Shown: one piece after another, positions 55,641 to 64,000 of the stretch
Position numbering within the stretch: the stretch's first letter is position 1
How the letters are laid out: each line of letters begins with the position of its first letter
Translations under genes and position numbers: made by a program
Assembly: GCF_004335015.1 (NCBI RefSeq)
Contig: NZ_RQRU01000003.1
Coordinates: 186,001-250,000 of the forward strand
Direction of reading: 5' to 3'
Source of the DNA: Psychrobacter pygoscelis
Lineage (GTDB): Bacteria > Pseudomonadota > Gammaproteobacteria > Pseudomonadales > Moraxellaceae
DNA: 64,000 bases
The notes under the pieces: model-generated
What the model saw: only the letters and a program-made list of their open reading frames with translations
Told to the model about the DNA's origin: nothing
The model's database searches: none

Positions 55641-56361
55641 AAATGCTTCCTTGATATGGCCTAGCATAAGTTTATTACGAAATTAAGCGTTATATTAGTC
55701 ACTTACTTATCTAGGTATGGTAGTAAATTAAAAATCTCAGTGAATAGTTGTATACTTAAATGCGGTCTCATTATGCCCTATTAATGCGTAACTGCTAATA
55801 CCTTGTTACAAATAATTGTAAATTCAAGCATTAACAACATTCACTTTTATACAAATAAGGGCTTAGTTCAGCCTAATCAATATTAGTCACCGTTAAATTC
55901 CTCAAAAGGCCACGCCCTAGGCTAATAGGGATAGGGTTTTGAGGATTTGCGTTGTGCTAACGGCCACTTAACCCTCTAAGGTTTATACCATAGTCGGCCG
56001 AAAATAACAGAGATATCACTCGTAAATCCAACTGGGTAACTGGTAGTGGCAATTCGTTAGTCAATACTCAGGGCAGCTTTAGACTGCTAATATAAAAGCG
56101 ATATTAGCGCTGTAAAGCAACTAACCTAAATAAAATAACGCCAACCAGTCGTTTATCCGATAATCTTGATAGCTGATTGGCATATAATTGATGGCTAAGA
56201 ACCCGTGACAGTATATAGTCACAACGCAAAATAGTTAAGTTAGCAGAGATCATAGTATAGATCTTATGGCCACCCATAAGCCCTTTAATTAGTCTCTCCT
56301 AAGTTAGTAGTTAATAATAATAAGCAACTGATAATAGGCAGCGCAGTATTTTGGAGTGAAT
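55641..56361. other. 721-bp spacer upstream of pnuC
   Basis: No protein gene is supported. A two-layer hairpin at 55900-55944 pairs CCTCAAAA with TTTTGAGG outside and CCCTA with TAGGG inside. I looked for NAD-type and TPP riboswitch cores before pnuC and did not recognise one. The pnuC promoter is presumably in the last 150 bases. Confidence 0.5.
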
Positions 56362-57081
56362 ATGGCAGGAATTTTTGAGTGGTTATTTGGGCAGTACGCC
56401 AGTTACCAACCCCTTTTTATTGGACTTGAACTCATTGCGGTGGTGTTTGGTATCGCCAGCGTACTACTGGCACGAAAGACCAATATTTTAGTCTATCCCG
56501 TCGGTCTTATTAGTACAGGACTATTCGTTTACCTGCTGTGGGAGTGGCAACTGTTCGGTGATATGCTTATCAATGCCTATTATACCGCAATGAGCCTGTA
56601 TGGCTGGTATAACTGGTCCAAGCACCAAGACATTGAGCATACAGGTGACGTCACTATTGAGTGTATCCAAAAGCGCGATATCCCTATGATGCTGACGCTA
56701 GCGGTCGTATCAGCTGCCTTTGTGGCCTTAGTCTATTATCTCAGACCCGTGATTAATAATGGCTTTAGCTTTGATGGTGTGGTACTTGGATTGCACCTAT
56801 TTACTTGGGTCGACTATACCGATATGTTTACTACTGCGCTGTTTTTGATCGCTATGTATCTTATGGCCAGTCGCAAAATTGAAAACTGGCTGGTGTGGAT
56901 CGTCGCGGATGCTATATCAGTACCGATGTACTTCTATAAAGGCTACACGTTTACCTCAATACAATACGTGGTGTTCACCTTGATCGCAATCTGGGCTTAC
57001 TATGAATGGAAACGACGCTATCATCAGCAAGTTAATGACCACGGTATCTCGCCAGCAACCCTTAACGCAACGAACGCCTAG
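56362..57081 (+). CDS. pnuC: Nicotinamide riboside / mononucleotide transporter PnuC
   Basis: The 239-residue inner-membrane protein has about seven helices. The family signature region GLISTGLFVYLLWEWQLFGDM then NAYYTAMSLYGWYNW is clear, as is the later NWLVWIVADAISVPMYFYKGY. It takes up nicotinamide riboside for NAD salvage. GGAG lies six bases before this ATG; the GTG two codons earlier is less likely. The following kinase gene overlaps its end by 47 bases. Confidence 0.94.
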   Translation: MAGIFEWLFGQYASYQPLFIGLELIAVVFGIASVLLARKTNILVYPVGLISTGLFVYLLWEWQLFGDMLINAYYTAMSLYGWYNWSKHQDIEHTGDVTIECIQKRDIPMMLTLAVVSAAFVALVYYLRPVINNGFSFDGVVLGLHLFTWVDYTDMFTTALFLIAMYLMASRKIENWLVWIVADAISVPMYFYKGYTFTSIQYVVFTLIAIWAYYEWKRRYHQQVNDHGISPATLNATNA

Positions 57082-57628
57082 CGACCTTATTAATGTCGCA
57101 ATCTTAGGCGCAGAGAGCACCGGCAAAACCACCCTTTGTCAGGATCTAGCTGTCCACCTCAACTGTAAGTGGGTAGCAGAATTTATGCGACCCTATCTCC
57201 AGCAGAAATGGGATAACGAGCATAAGACGTGCGAATGGGAGGATTTATTACCTATCGCGCGAGGTCAGATAGCGCTTGAGAATAGCCTAGCACAGCAGAG
57301 CGCTGACTATCTATTTTGTGATACTAGTTTGTTTGAGTTAATGGTCTATGCCAATTGGTATTACGGTAAATGCCCTGCAGCGATTACTGAGGCTGCCCTA
57401 GCCCATCACTACGATCTCATTTTATTAACTGAAGTCGATGTGCCTTGGGTGGCTGATGATTTGCGAGATGCTCCACATGAGCGAGAGCAAATTACTGCAA
57501 GCTTTGCTGAAGAGTTAACCCAGCATGGCAAAGCGTTTCGACGTATTGGCGGAGATCGTGAGACTCGCGTTACTCAGGTGGTTAACTGGTTAGCAGAGTT
57601 CGCAACTGAGTCTCACCACGATGCATAA
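57035..57628 (+). CDS. NadR-type nicotinamide riboside kinase
   Basis: The 197-residue P-loop kinase has Walker A GAESTGKT at 25-32 and the NadR-like stretch VAEFMRPYLQQKWDN. FCDTSLFELMVYANWYYG supplies the acid region and DVPWVADDLRDAPHERE the lid. It corresponds to the C-terminal kinase domain of E. coli NadR, without the adenylyltransferase or repressor parts. It phosphorylates the substrate imported by PnuC. An earlier in-frame ATG at 57002 would add 11 residues, and neither start has a strong ribosome-binding site. The two overlap as a salvage cassette. Confidence 0.88.
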   Translation: MTTVSRQQPLTQRTPSDLINVAILGAESTGKTTLCQDLAVHLNCKWVAEFMRPYLQQKWDNEHKTCEWEDLLPIARGQIALENSLAQQSADYLFCDTSLFELMVYANWYYGKCPAAITEAALAHHYDLILLTEVDVPWVADDLRDAPHEREQITASFAEELTQHGKAFRRIGGDRETRVTQVVNWLAEFATESHHDA

Positions 57629-57912
57629 CCGTTATAACCTTGATAATAAGAGCGATAACAATGATAACAACACAAGCATCATTTAGACTCATTACTGCTA
57701 TGAACTGTTATAGCTAACTGCCCTTATACGGGCAGGGATAGAGACTCTGTAACCTTTCAAATTACTCAGAGTCTTAGTATCACTTTATCCCTTTTAGATT
57801 GAATCAACCATAGAGACTTTTTTATTGTTTACCGTTAGATAGTTTATTTTTGCTTAGGCTATTTGGTAATCTAATTTACCTGTGTTAATATCCTTAACCT
57901 CTTTTAATCCAC
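57629..57912. other. Convergent spacer with a hairpin and the fourth 12-mer
   Basis: AGACTCTG at 57742-57749 pairs with CAGAGTCT at 57767-57774, perhaps ending the kinase transcript. CTTAGGCTATTT lies at 57853-57864, here between two gene ends rather than upstream of a gene. Confidence 0.5.
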
Positions 57913-58848
57913 TTAAGCCTCCTTGCCCCATCGCCATTTACCCAGCTTAGATATGCCAAGCTTAGAGAAGAAGCCTTTAAGCTTATCCGATAGGTTAAAG
58001 CCTTCAACCTCTGGCGCTTCTTCGACATGATGACGGGCAGCAAGGATGGGCTGCTGAACCATCTTTTGATGGTGCTGATAAGCACGCTCGAGGCTGATAC
58101 CCATAATGGTGAGGTTGGTCGGTCTTGGTAAACAGCGATAAATCTGGCCCTTATTAATCAAGTCGATAATCATATAGGCGTCTTTAAACTCAGTCAGCAT
58201 GAGCACCATAAGGTCAGGCTGAATGTTTTTAAGGGCATAAACAATTGGTGCGATGTTATCACCATTAAGGGTCACATCGGCAATGGCCACACTGAATTGT
58301 TTGCGCTGTAATAAGTCTGACGCCTCTTCTAAGTTACTGGCCCAGCTGACTTTAAAGTTCGGCTCAAAATGATTTTTTATCTGCCGATAGACCTCTTTAT
58401 CATCGTCTAACACCAAGACATTGCGATTGCCCTTGGTATTGACCGCTTCAGTTACTTCGTGGTCGATATCTTTAGTTTGCTGAGCAATCTCAGTGGCCTT
58501 ATTGACGACCCTTTTAAGCTCATCATTCTGCCAAGGTTTGGTGATATATCGGTATATCTCCCCTTCATTCACCGAGTCGATTACCGCATTTAAGTCGGCA
58601 TAGCCAGTGAGCAAGATACGGATAGTATTTGGCGAAGCGTCTTTGACCTCACGCAGCACCTCAGTACCTTGCTTATCAGGCATACGCTGATCGCTAATCA
58701 CCACTTTTACATCATTGTCTCGAACGTAGCTGACCAGCTCATCAGGATCGGTCGTGGTAAAGACGTCATGAGTCTGACGAAAGTGCATTTTTAGACTGCG
58801 TAAAATACGCTGCTCATCATCAATAAAGGCTATTTTTGGCTTTTCCAT
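57913..58848 (-). CDS. Response regulator with two receiver domains, no output domain
   Basis: The protein has 311 residues. Receiver 1 spans about 5-120 with acidic pair D10/D11, phospho-acceptor D53 (ISDQRMPD) and Lys104 (YITKPW). Receiver 2 spans about 142-260 with DDD at 148-150 and acceptor D191, but the usual Lys-Pro is Arg-Pro (YRCLPRP, R242), so its switching may be altered. A short basic C-terminal tail (LGKWRWGKEA) follows, and no DNA-binding or enzymatic domain is present. AAAGGAT precedes the ATG. It lies 80 bp downstream of its cognate kinase gene. Confidence 0.92.
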   Translation of the reverse strand: MEKPKIAFIDDEQRILRSLKMHFRQTHDVFTTTDPDELVSYVRDNDVKVVISDQRMPDKQGTEVLREVKDASPNTIRILLTGYADLNAVIDSVNEGEIYRYITKPWQNDELKRVVNKATEIAQQTKDIDHEVTEAVNTKGNRNVLVLDDDKEVYRQIKNHFEPNFKVSWASNLEEASDLLQRKQFSVAIADVTLNGDNIAPIVYALKNIQPDLMVLMLTEFKDAYMIIDLINKGQIYRCLPRPTNLTIMGISLERAYQHHQKMVQQPILAARHHVEEAPEVEGFNLSDKLKGFFSKLGISKLGKWRWGKEA

Positions 58849-58928
58849 AAGTAAATCCTTTTGTTACATCAAGTTATAAAAGCATAGGTTTTAGGTGCAG
58901 TACCATGACAGCTGCTGCGCCTATCTCG

Positions 58929-61286
58929 CTACGCTTCAAATAAAACCTTAGTTGTAGCCGCATCTTTACTGGTGTTATGCTGAACTGGCAGTATTAATTC
59001 AAATCTGCTGCCTTGACCAACAGTAGACTGCGCCTGTAACTTACCGCCATGCTGTTCCATAATCTGGGTCGCAATCGCTAGACCTAACCCTGTCCCTTCA
59101 CCGGCCTTTTTGGTAGTAAAGAATGGCTCAAACATACGCTCAAGCACGTCATCTGCTATACCACTACCGTTATCAATCACACTCACGCTAATCTCATTGT
59201 CACCCAGCAGCTTAGAGATAATGGTCAGCTCACCCTTTTTATCTTTTGGGATCGCTTGCGCGGCGTTATTGATAAGATTAAGAAGTACCTGATTGATTTG
59301 TGAAGGGTTGCATTTGATGGGCGGTAATTCCGCCAACTCTGTCGTGACATTGAGCGTCTTTAGATTGTTACGAGCCATGACTAAGGAGCTGTTGATGCAA
59401 TCATTGATATCGACGTCTTTAACTTTGGACTCATCTATACGCGAAAAATCGCGTAGGTTTAGTACCAACTCCGAGATTTGATCGACACCAAATAGACCGT
59501 CTTTGACCAAGTCTGATAAGTCTTCACTGACTTCATCTTCCTTAATTTCCTTACAGCACACCAAGGTAGCATCAATGGCAGCATCAATCTGCTCTTGAGA
59601 GCTATTGGGGTCTTTTAAGGCCATCAAGAGCTGCTCAGTATGAGCGATTAGCTCCTCAAAACGGGTTAAGTTGTCACCGACCAGCTCGATATTACTGCGC
59701 ACGTAGCCAAGTGGTGTATTGACCTCATGTGCTACTCCAGCGACCATCTGACCTAAGGTCGCCATCTTCTCAGAACGTACCAACTGCACTTGCGAGGCTT
59801 TAAGCTCATCCATCGCTTTTTGTAGCTCCTGGGTACGCTCAACGACCTTTTTCTCTAGATGAACGTTTATCTCAGCCAGTGCCCCTTCGTTTTCGACAAT
59901 TCGGTCAATAAGCTGGTTGGTCTTCTCACTAATGACTTGAATCTCACTAACACTAGATTTTGGTAACTTATGGTTACCTAGAAGTTGATACTGTTGTTTT
60001 TCAATCAGCGCTCCCATATCGGCAACAGCGTTAGCCATTCGGCCCAGTGGCCGAGTAAAGTAGCTTCTAAATACCCAAGCGGTTAATAGCAAAATAGGAA
60101 GGAATCCCAAGAGCATGGTACGAACCAGCTGATCCGACAAGGCGTTAGCAACACTCACCAGATCGCTATCTGGCTTGACGACCACCATCTTCCAGTAAGT
60201 AAATGGCATGCGAAAGACAAAAGCCGTAGACTGCTTATTTAACACGCTATCATTGGGTACAGCGACGGTGTCCACCAAGTGACTATCGACCAGATTGATG
60301 GATTGATCGGTATTAAGGAGCAACAGGGCAGACAGAAGCTTTGACTCATGCTTACTAATCTTGTTCATATTGGTGGTGCTAAGAATACTGCCTGCCGCAA
60401 GGTTAAATTGACCCTCATTTTTGCTCAGCGCCTGCTCAATCAGCTTATCATTGAGGTTGTCCAAACTATTAGCAATAGGTGCAAAGTTAGGGTTGGATTC
60501 GGCAAACTGACTGACCGTAATCATCTCACCTTGAGGATTATCAGCAGTTACTTGGGTCACAAGCGACTTATCGGGGAAGGTTAAGAAGCGATTATCTAGA
60601 TCTACTAAGAAAACATAACCACCGATTTTCTCTTGCCATTTGCTCATGGCTTCATCGAGGTTATCTAAGAGCAGGTTAAAGGATACGACACCATCAAAGG
60701 CCTGATTCTGACTGTTATAAAGAGGTCGAGCACAAGTCATCATCGGATAGTGGCTAATGGGGTCGACGTAAGCTCGACTCCACACACAGTGATCATGGCG
60801 CGCATACATCGCTGGAATGTACCACCAGTCGCGGTAATAGGCATTGGGCGTGATAGCGGCAGAATTATAGCTCTCGGTGGGCTGCATCACTCCGGCGCCA
60901 TCACGCATCCAGACAAACGACTGACGCTCTTGACCCTCTTGATATCTATTAGGGTCAAACCAAACGCCGCCGCCGACAATCTTAGCATCGGCTTGACTCA
61001 TAAGATTGCCGATGGTCTGGTAATAGATATCTTTATCTTTTGGCAGCCCACCACTTATGGCACTGGTCGCCTTAGCGAGACCATCGACGTGATTGATATT
61101 TGCCATGATGCTGTTAATGACTTCGTTACCCGTCTCTTCGATCGCCTCAGAAGTCATCGCCACAATACGCGGCTTACCTTGAGTCTCAATGACCCAGTTA
61201 ACCATCAAGATAATTAACAAAAACGCCAATGTCAGTATCACTAACATTCGCGTAGTGATACTGCCGAATCGCTTCGCAATACTCAT
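58929..61286 (-). CDS. Cache-domain sensor histidine kinase
   Basis: The 785-residue inner-membrane sensor has helix 1 near residues 13-33. A large periplasmic double-Cache region to about 385 follows, with YYRDWWYIPAMYARHDHCVWSRAYVDPIS typical of ligand-binding Cache. Helix 2 is near 390-408, then HAMP and a coiled coil (LEKKVVERTQELQKAM). The phospho-acceptor His is near residue 520 in AHEVNTPLG, and ATPase boxes are NLINNAAQAIP, DNGSGI and GTGLGLAI. It would pass phosphate to the adjacent double receiver. A GTG three codons upstream is possible. Confidence 0.93.
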   Translation of the reverse strand: MSIAKRFGSITTRMLVILTLAFLLIILMVNWVIETQGKPRIVAMTSEAIEETGNEVINSIMANINHVDGLAKATSAISGGLPKDKDIYYQTIGNLMSQADAKIVGGGVWFDPNRYQEGQERQSFVWMRDGAGVMQPTESYNSAAITPNAYYRDWWYIPAMYARHDHCVWSRAYVDPISHYPMMTCARPLYNSQNQAFDGVVSFNLLLDNLDEAMSKWQEKIGGYVFLVDLDNRFLTFPDKSLVTQVTADNPQGEMITVSQFAESNPNFAPIANSLDNLNDKLIEQALSKNEGQFNLAAGSILSTTNMNKISKHESKLLSALLLLNTDQSINLVDSHLVDTVAVPNDSVLNKQSTAFVFRMPFTYWKMVVVKPDSDLVSVANALSDQLVRTMLLGFLPILLLTAWVFRSYFTRPLGRMANAVADMGALIEKQQYQLLGNHKLPKSSVSEIQVISEKTNQLIDRIVENEGALAEINVHLEKKVVERTQELQKAMDELKASQVQLVRSEKMATLGQMVAGVAHEVNTPLGYVRSNIELVGDNLTRFEELIAHTEQLLMALKDPNSSQEQIDAAIDATLVCCKEIKEDEVSEDLSDLVKDGLFGVDQISELVLNLRDFSRIDESKVKDVDINDCINSSLVMARNNLKTLNVTTELAELPPIKCNPSQINQVLLNLINNAAQAIPKDKKGELTIISKLLGDNEISVSVIDNGSGIADDVLERMFEPFFTTKKAGEGTGLGLAIATQIMEQHGGKLQAQSTVGQGSRFELILPVQHNTSKDAATTKVLFEA

Positions 61287-61470
61287 GTCCCTCACCCAAT
61301 GTGCTCAAAAGTTAAAAAACCTACCCCTCAACAGACTGCATAACGATTAACAGTGAGAAACTGCCTTGTTATCAACTGTTAAGAAGAGTAGAAAATTAAC
61401 TGAAAACTTCACACACAAGAATAAAACATAAATATTACAAAATGATGATAAGTGGTTCAAAAACAATTAT

Positions 61471-61521
61471 AAGCGGTAGTCTTAATAATTTTGAACAATT
61501 CTATATCAAAAATTACCGCTT
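61471..61521. repeat. 8-bp inverted repeat downstream of hrpA
   Basis: AAGCGGTA and TACCGCTT are perfect arms 35 bases apart, between the hrpA stop and the sensor kinase start. It could be a weak terminator or an operator. The rest of this 262-bp spacer is AT-rich with no gene. Confidence 0.35.
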
Positions 61522-61548
61522 AAATGTTGGTTAAATTTATTTAAAAAC

Positions 61549-64000
61549 TTAGTTTAACTTCTCCCAAATTTTATTCAGACGCTTTGGTGAAACTGCTATT
61601 CTAGTCTTCATCGGCTGAGCAAATAGCTGAATACGGTACTCTTCTACCATCCAGCGATAGTCGCTAATTTTTTCATCTGCCGCTCGACCTGCCAGACGTT
61701 CCATATGAATATCTAAGTCATAGACCGCGTCTAAGTCTCCCTCTAAATTATGCTCTAGGCGCTCTATACGAATCTCTAGCGCTTCTAGATAACGCGGATA
61801 TTGTTGCCAATGCTCGTAATCCATGCGGTAGACAAAATCCGACAAATGTAGGTCTTCTAGCTGGTCTTCAATATCATCAATGGACTCACCAAAAACCTCT
61901 CGATCTAACATAAGAAGGCTCTGACGGATACGTTGCCAGCGAGTATAAACACTTTTTAGCAGCTTGATGACCGTCTGACCCTCTAGTAAAAAGTTCTCCA
62001 GTACTGTTTTAGCAGTACGCTCATACTCGCTATCACTCAGCGGTAGCTTTTCTGCCAAAGCTTCAGCAATCTTATCTGCGTTATCCGGTAATACCTCCTC
62101 ATGTTCAAATGTAGCACCGTGCGTCTCGAGTGCGGCATCTAAGGTAGCGTCGACGACGATCGTCTTAAGCTTTTCCATATCACCAAGCGGCGCGAAGGCC
62201 AGCTTAAAGGCTTTATCTACTTGGCTGGTCAATTGCTTTTGCTTCGCGCCCAACTGATTCTTAATGAGGGTCAGTACGCCTTTTCGATGCGCTTTAAGGG
62301 CAGCCGTGACATCAGTAAACTGATGGATAGACACCGCCTCTCCAGCATCATCAGCCACAAGCGCCGCAAATTGCTTCATAACGACACCTGCACTATGACG
62401 GTTTTTGCTAAAGCGGAAGTGCTCAGGGAAGCTAGTATGCATACCATGCTGATCGGCGTCACTGGAGATCGCTTGACTGGTCTCGCTGGCATGACGCGCC
62501 TGCAAGGTCTCAAGATCACGTCCCTTTTCAATCAGGCGATTTTTATCATCAACCACGCAGATTTGCGGCTGCAAATAACGATCAATACTAGACGGATTGA
62601 AGTCTTTTGGAGTGACGCCAACGATACCGCGGCGCTGAAGAGCTTGGCACAGCTGCTTAAGTAAGCCCTGCTGTTGGCTATTTGCGCTAGTATGCTCCAA
62701 TTCATCAAATAGATCATCCGCTGTATCTGGGATCGGTACTATCTGGCGGCGAATGTCTTTAGGTAGCGAGCGCAGCAGCTGTAATACCAACTCAAAACGC
62801 CATCCCGGCACACCCCATAGCAGCTCAATCGCATCTAGCTGCGGTAATGCTGCCAATGGCACACGAATAGTCACGCCATCATCTTCACTAGCCGGATCAA
62901 AAACATATTTAAGTGGTAATTTTAAATCGCCTAAATGCCAGACTTCAGGGAAGTCACCGGTGGTTGGCGCTGTCTCTTTGAGGACATCTTCGTCGGTGAA
63001 GAATAGATACTTGCTATCGGTACTCTCAACCTCTGCGCGCCAATCCTCAAAGGCTTTTCGGCTAGCAATATGCTTAGGTATTTTGTGGTCATAGAATTGA
63101 TACAGCGCCTCTTCATCGACCAGTAAGTCGCGGCGACGTAGCTTGTCTTCAATGCGCTCCACATGGGCAATCTTATCCATATTGTGCTGTAGGAATGGCG
63201 CTTGCCTGCCAAGGTTACCAGTGACCAAGCCATCACGGATGAATATCTCGCGTGACTCTTCGAGATTGATCTGCTCATAGTTGGTCAGCTGCTTGGCAAT
63301 AACGATTAAGCCAAATAAGCTAATCTGTGCATAAGCTTTTACATGACCGGTCTTCTTTGACCAATGTGGCTCAAAATAGTGATACTTAAGTAAGTCACCC
63401 GCTGCAGATATAATCCATTCTGGCTCAATCTTTGCGACCGTACGCATAAAGACTTGCGAGGTCTCAACAATCTCAAAAGCCATCACCCAAGCTGGCACTT
63501 GCTTAAATACTGTACTAGCAGGGAATATCTTGGCTTTTTGTTGACGTGCTGCCAGATACTCACCACGGTTTTCCGTCTTATGCGCGATGACCGATAGCAG
63601 TCCTGTGAGTAGCGCGCGATGCAAGTTGGCGTATTTGACGGCACGAAGTTGCTCGTCTTCACTGTCGATAAGATCAATAGCCACTTTCGAGTTATTGTTA
63701 AGGCCAGTGTTAGCATTATTCTGCTGGTTGGCTTTACCTTTGCTCTGATTTTTAGACGGACTCTGGGTAGCGGTTAGCTTTAGCTCCGTCACCATCTGTT
63801 CAAGCTGACGATAAGTCTTGTGCCATTCACGCAAACGCGGAAAGCTTAAATAGTGCTTTTTGGCAAATTGCTTTAACTGATTGCCCGAGAGTTTATTGCC
63901 ATTGCTATTACCTTCAAATACTGCTTTCCACAGACTGAGATAAAAGAGAAAGTCTGAATCTTCTTGACGAAATAACGCATGTTTTTGATCCGCTTGCGCC
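61549..64000 (-). CDS. hrpA: ATP-dependent RNA helicase HrpA, C-terminal part (5' end outside window)
   Basis: The frame is open to the window edge, giving about 816 residues of the C-terminal two thirds of HrpA. The helicase core motifs are outside. Visible parts are DSDFLFYLSLWKAVFEG and LSFPRLREWHKTYRQL of the OB-containing region, then the large DUF3418-type C-terminal domain with GVTIRVPLAALPQL, then LLWGVPGWRFELVLQLLRSLPKDIRR, ending TRIAVSPKRLNKIWEKLN. HrpA resolves stalled or collided ribosomes in E. coli. The ATG at 63834 is internal, not the start. Confidence 0.93.
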   Translation of the reverse strand, partial: AQADQKHALFRQEDSDFLFYLSLWKAVFEGNSNGNKLSGNQLKQFAKKHYLSFPRLREWHKTYRQLEQMVTELKLTATQSPSKNQSKGKANQQNNANTGLNNNSKVAIDLIDSEDEQLRAVKYANLHRALLTGLLSVIAHKTENRGEYLAARQQKAKIFPASTVFKQVPAWVMAFEIVETSQVFMRTVAKIEPEWIISAAGDLLKYHYFEPHWSKKTGHVKAYAQISLFGLIVIAKQLTNYEQINLEESREIFIRDGLVTGNLGRQAPFLQHNMDKIAHVERIEDKLRRRDLLVDEEALYQFYDHKIPKHIASRKAFEDWRAEVESTDSKYLFFTDEDVLKETAPTTGDFPEVWHLGDLKLPLKYVFDPASEDDGVTIRVPLAALPQLDAIELLWGVPGWRFELVLQLLRSLPKDIRRQIVPIPDTADDLFDELEHTSANSQQQGLLKQLCQALQRRGIVGVTPKDFNPSSIDRYLQPQICVVDDKNRLIEKGRDLETLQARHASETSQAISSDADQHGMHTSFPEHFRFSKNRHSAGVVMKQFAALVADDAGEAVSIHQFTDVTAALKAHRKGVLTLIKNQLGAKQKQLTSQVDKAFKLAFAPLGDMEKLKTIVVDATLDAALETHGATFEHEEVLPDNADKIAEALAEKLPLSDSEYERTAKTVLENFLLEGQTVIKLLKSVYTRWQRIRQSLLMLDREVFGESIDDIEDQLEDLHLSDFVYRMDYEHWQQYPRYLEALEIRIERLEHNLEGDLDAVYDLDIHMERLAGRAADEKISDYRWMVEEYRIQLFAQPMKTRIAVSPKRLNKIWEKLN

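Noticed and set aside
55641..56361. Riboswitch upstream of pnuC (NAD or TPP type)
   Set aside because: No recognisable core motif of either class; only an unassigned hairpin is seen.
60750..61217. 155-codon plus-strand frame
   Set aside because: Antisense to the Cache domain of the sensor kinase.
1..64000. tRNA genes, CRISPR arrays or intact insertion sequences
   Set aside because: No tRNA T-arm context in gene-free regions, no regularly spaced repeats, and no transposase frame.

Overview
The window looks like chromosome from a gamma-proteobacterium of the Moraxellaceae, most probably Psychrobacter. The reasons are the moderate base composition with AT-rich spacers, the roughly 180 kDa NAD-glutamate dehydrogenase, lipoprotein-type sulfate-binding proteins, and the overall protein flavour. 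The genus is an inference from protein character; no search was run. Housekeeping genes are intact, and both window edges cut through genes: a DEAD-box RNA helicase on the left and hrpA on the right.

Layout. 1-5.8 kb: DEAD-box helicase with a long structured leader, a YghU-type glutathione transferase, an alpha/beta hydrolase flanked by scraps of a lost paralogue, and an MdtD-like exporter. 5.8-9.0 kb: an arsenic island, arsB-arsC-arsH divergent from arsR, with a palindromic operator candidate between them. 9.0-9.7 kb: a gene-poor scar with an inverted repeat and coding-like fragments. 9.7-25.6 kb: a sulfate assimilation supercluster. It has an sbp-cysT-cysW-cysA importer operon, a second sbp, Sat-type ATP sulfurylase, siroheme sulfite/nitrite reductase, a DUF934 partner, PAPS reductase cysH and siroheme synthase cysG. 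Two decayed WG-repeat genes interrupt it. Import, activation, PAPS reduction, sulfite reduction and siroheme supply are all present. No APS kinase (cysC) is visible, although the CysH type requires PAPS, so cysC should lie elsewhere.

25.8-32.4 kb: sbcD and sbcC, with a leucine-rich-repeat gene placed between them and start-stop coupled to sbcD. 32.4-42.8 kb: a small membrane protein, gdhB, a DUF2905 protein, purD, an ABC1-family kinase and the frameshifted tail of an RTX-type secreted protein. 42.8-49.7 kb: a DUF123 GIY-YIG-like protein, a TrmB-like methyltransferase with a diverged motif, yacG, argD, a LysR regulator and a dnaX with a very long acidic linker. 49.8-55.6 kb: an unrecognised 443-residue protein, lysS, prfA and a FabH-like ketosynthase. 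56.3-61.3 kb: pnuC overlapping a NadR-type kinase (NAD salvage), then a double-receiver response regulator and its Cache sensor kinase. 61.5 kb to the end: the C-terminal two thirds of HrpA.

The most interesting points are five. The first is the sbcD-LRR-sbcC arrangement. The second is the decayed tandem WG-repeat locus with three frameshifts. The third is an exact 12-mer, CTTAGGCTATTT, about 45-70 bp upstream of cysA, sat and cysG, with a fourth copy elsewhere. The fourth is the pair of hydrolase paralogue remnants. The fifth is the two-component pair whose regulator has two receivers and no output domain. I found no tRNA, rRNA, CRISPR array or intact insertion sequence.
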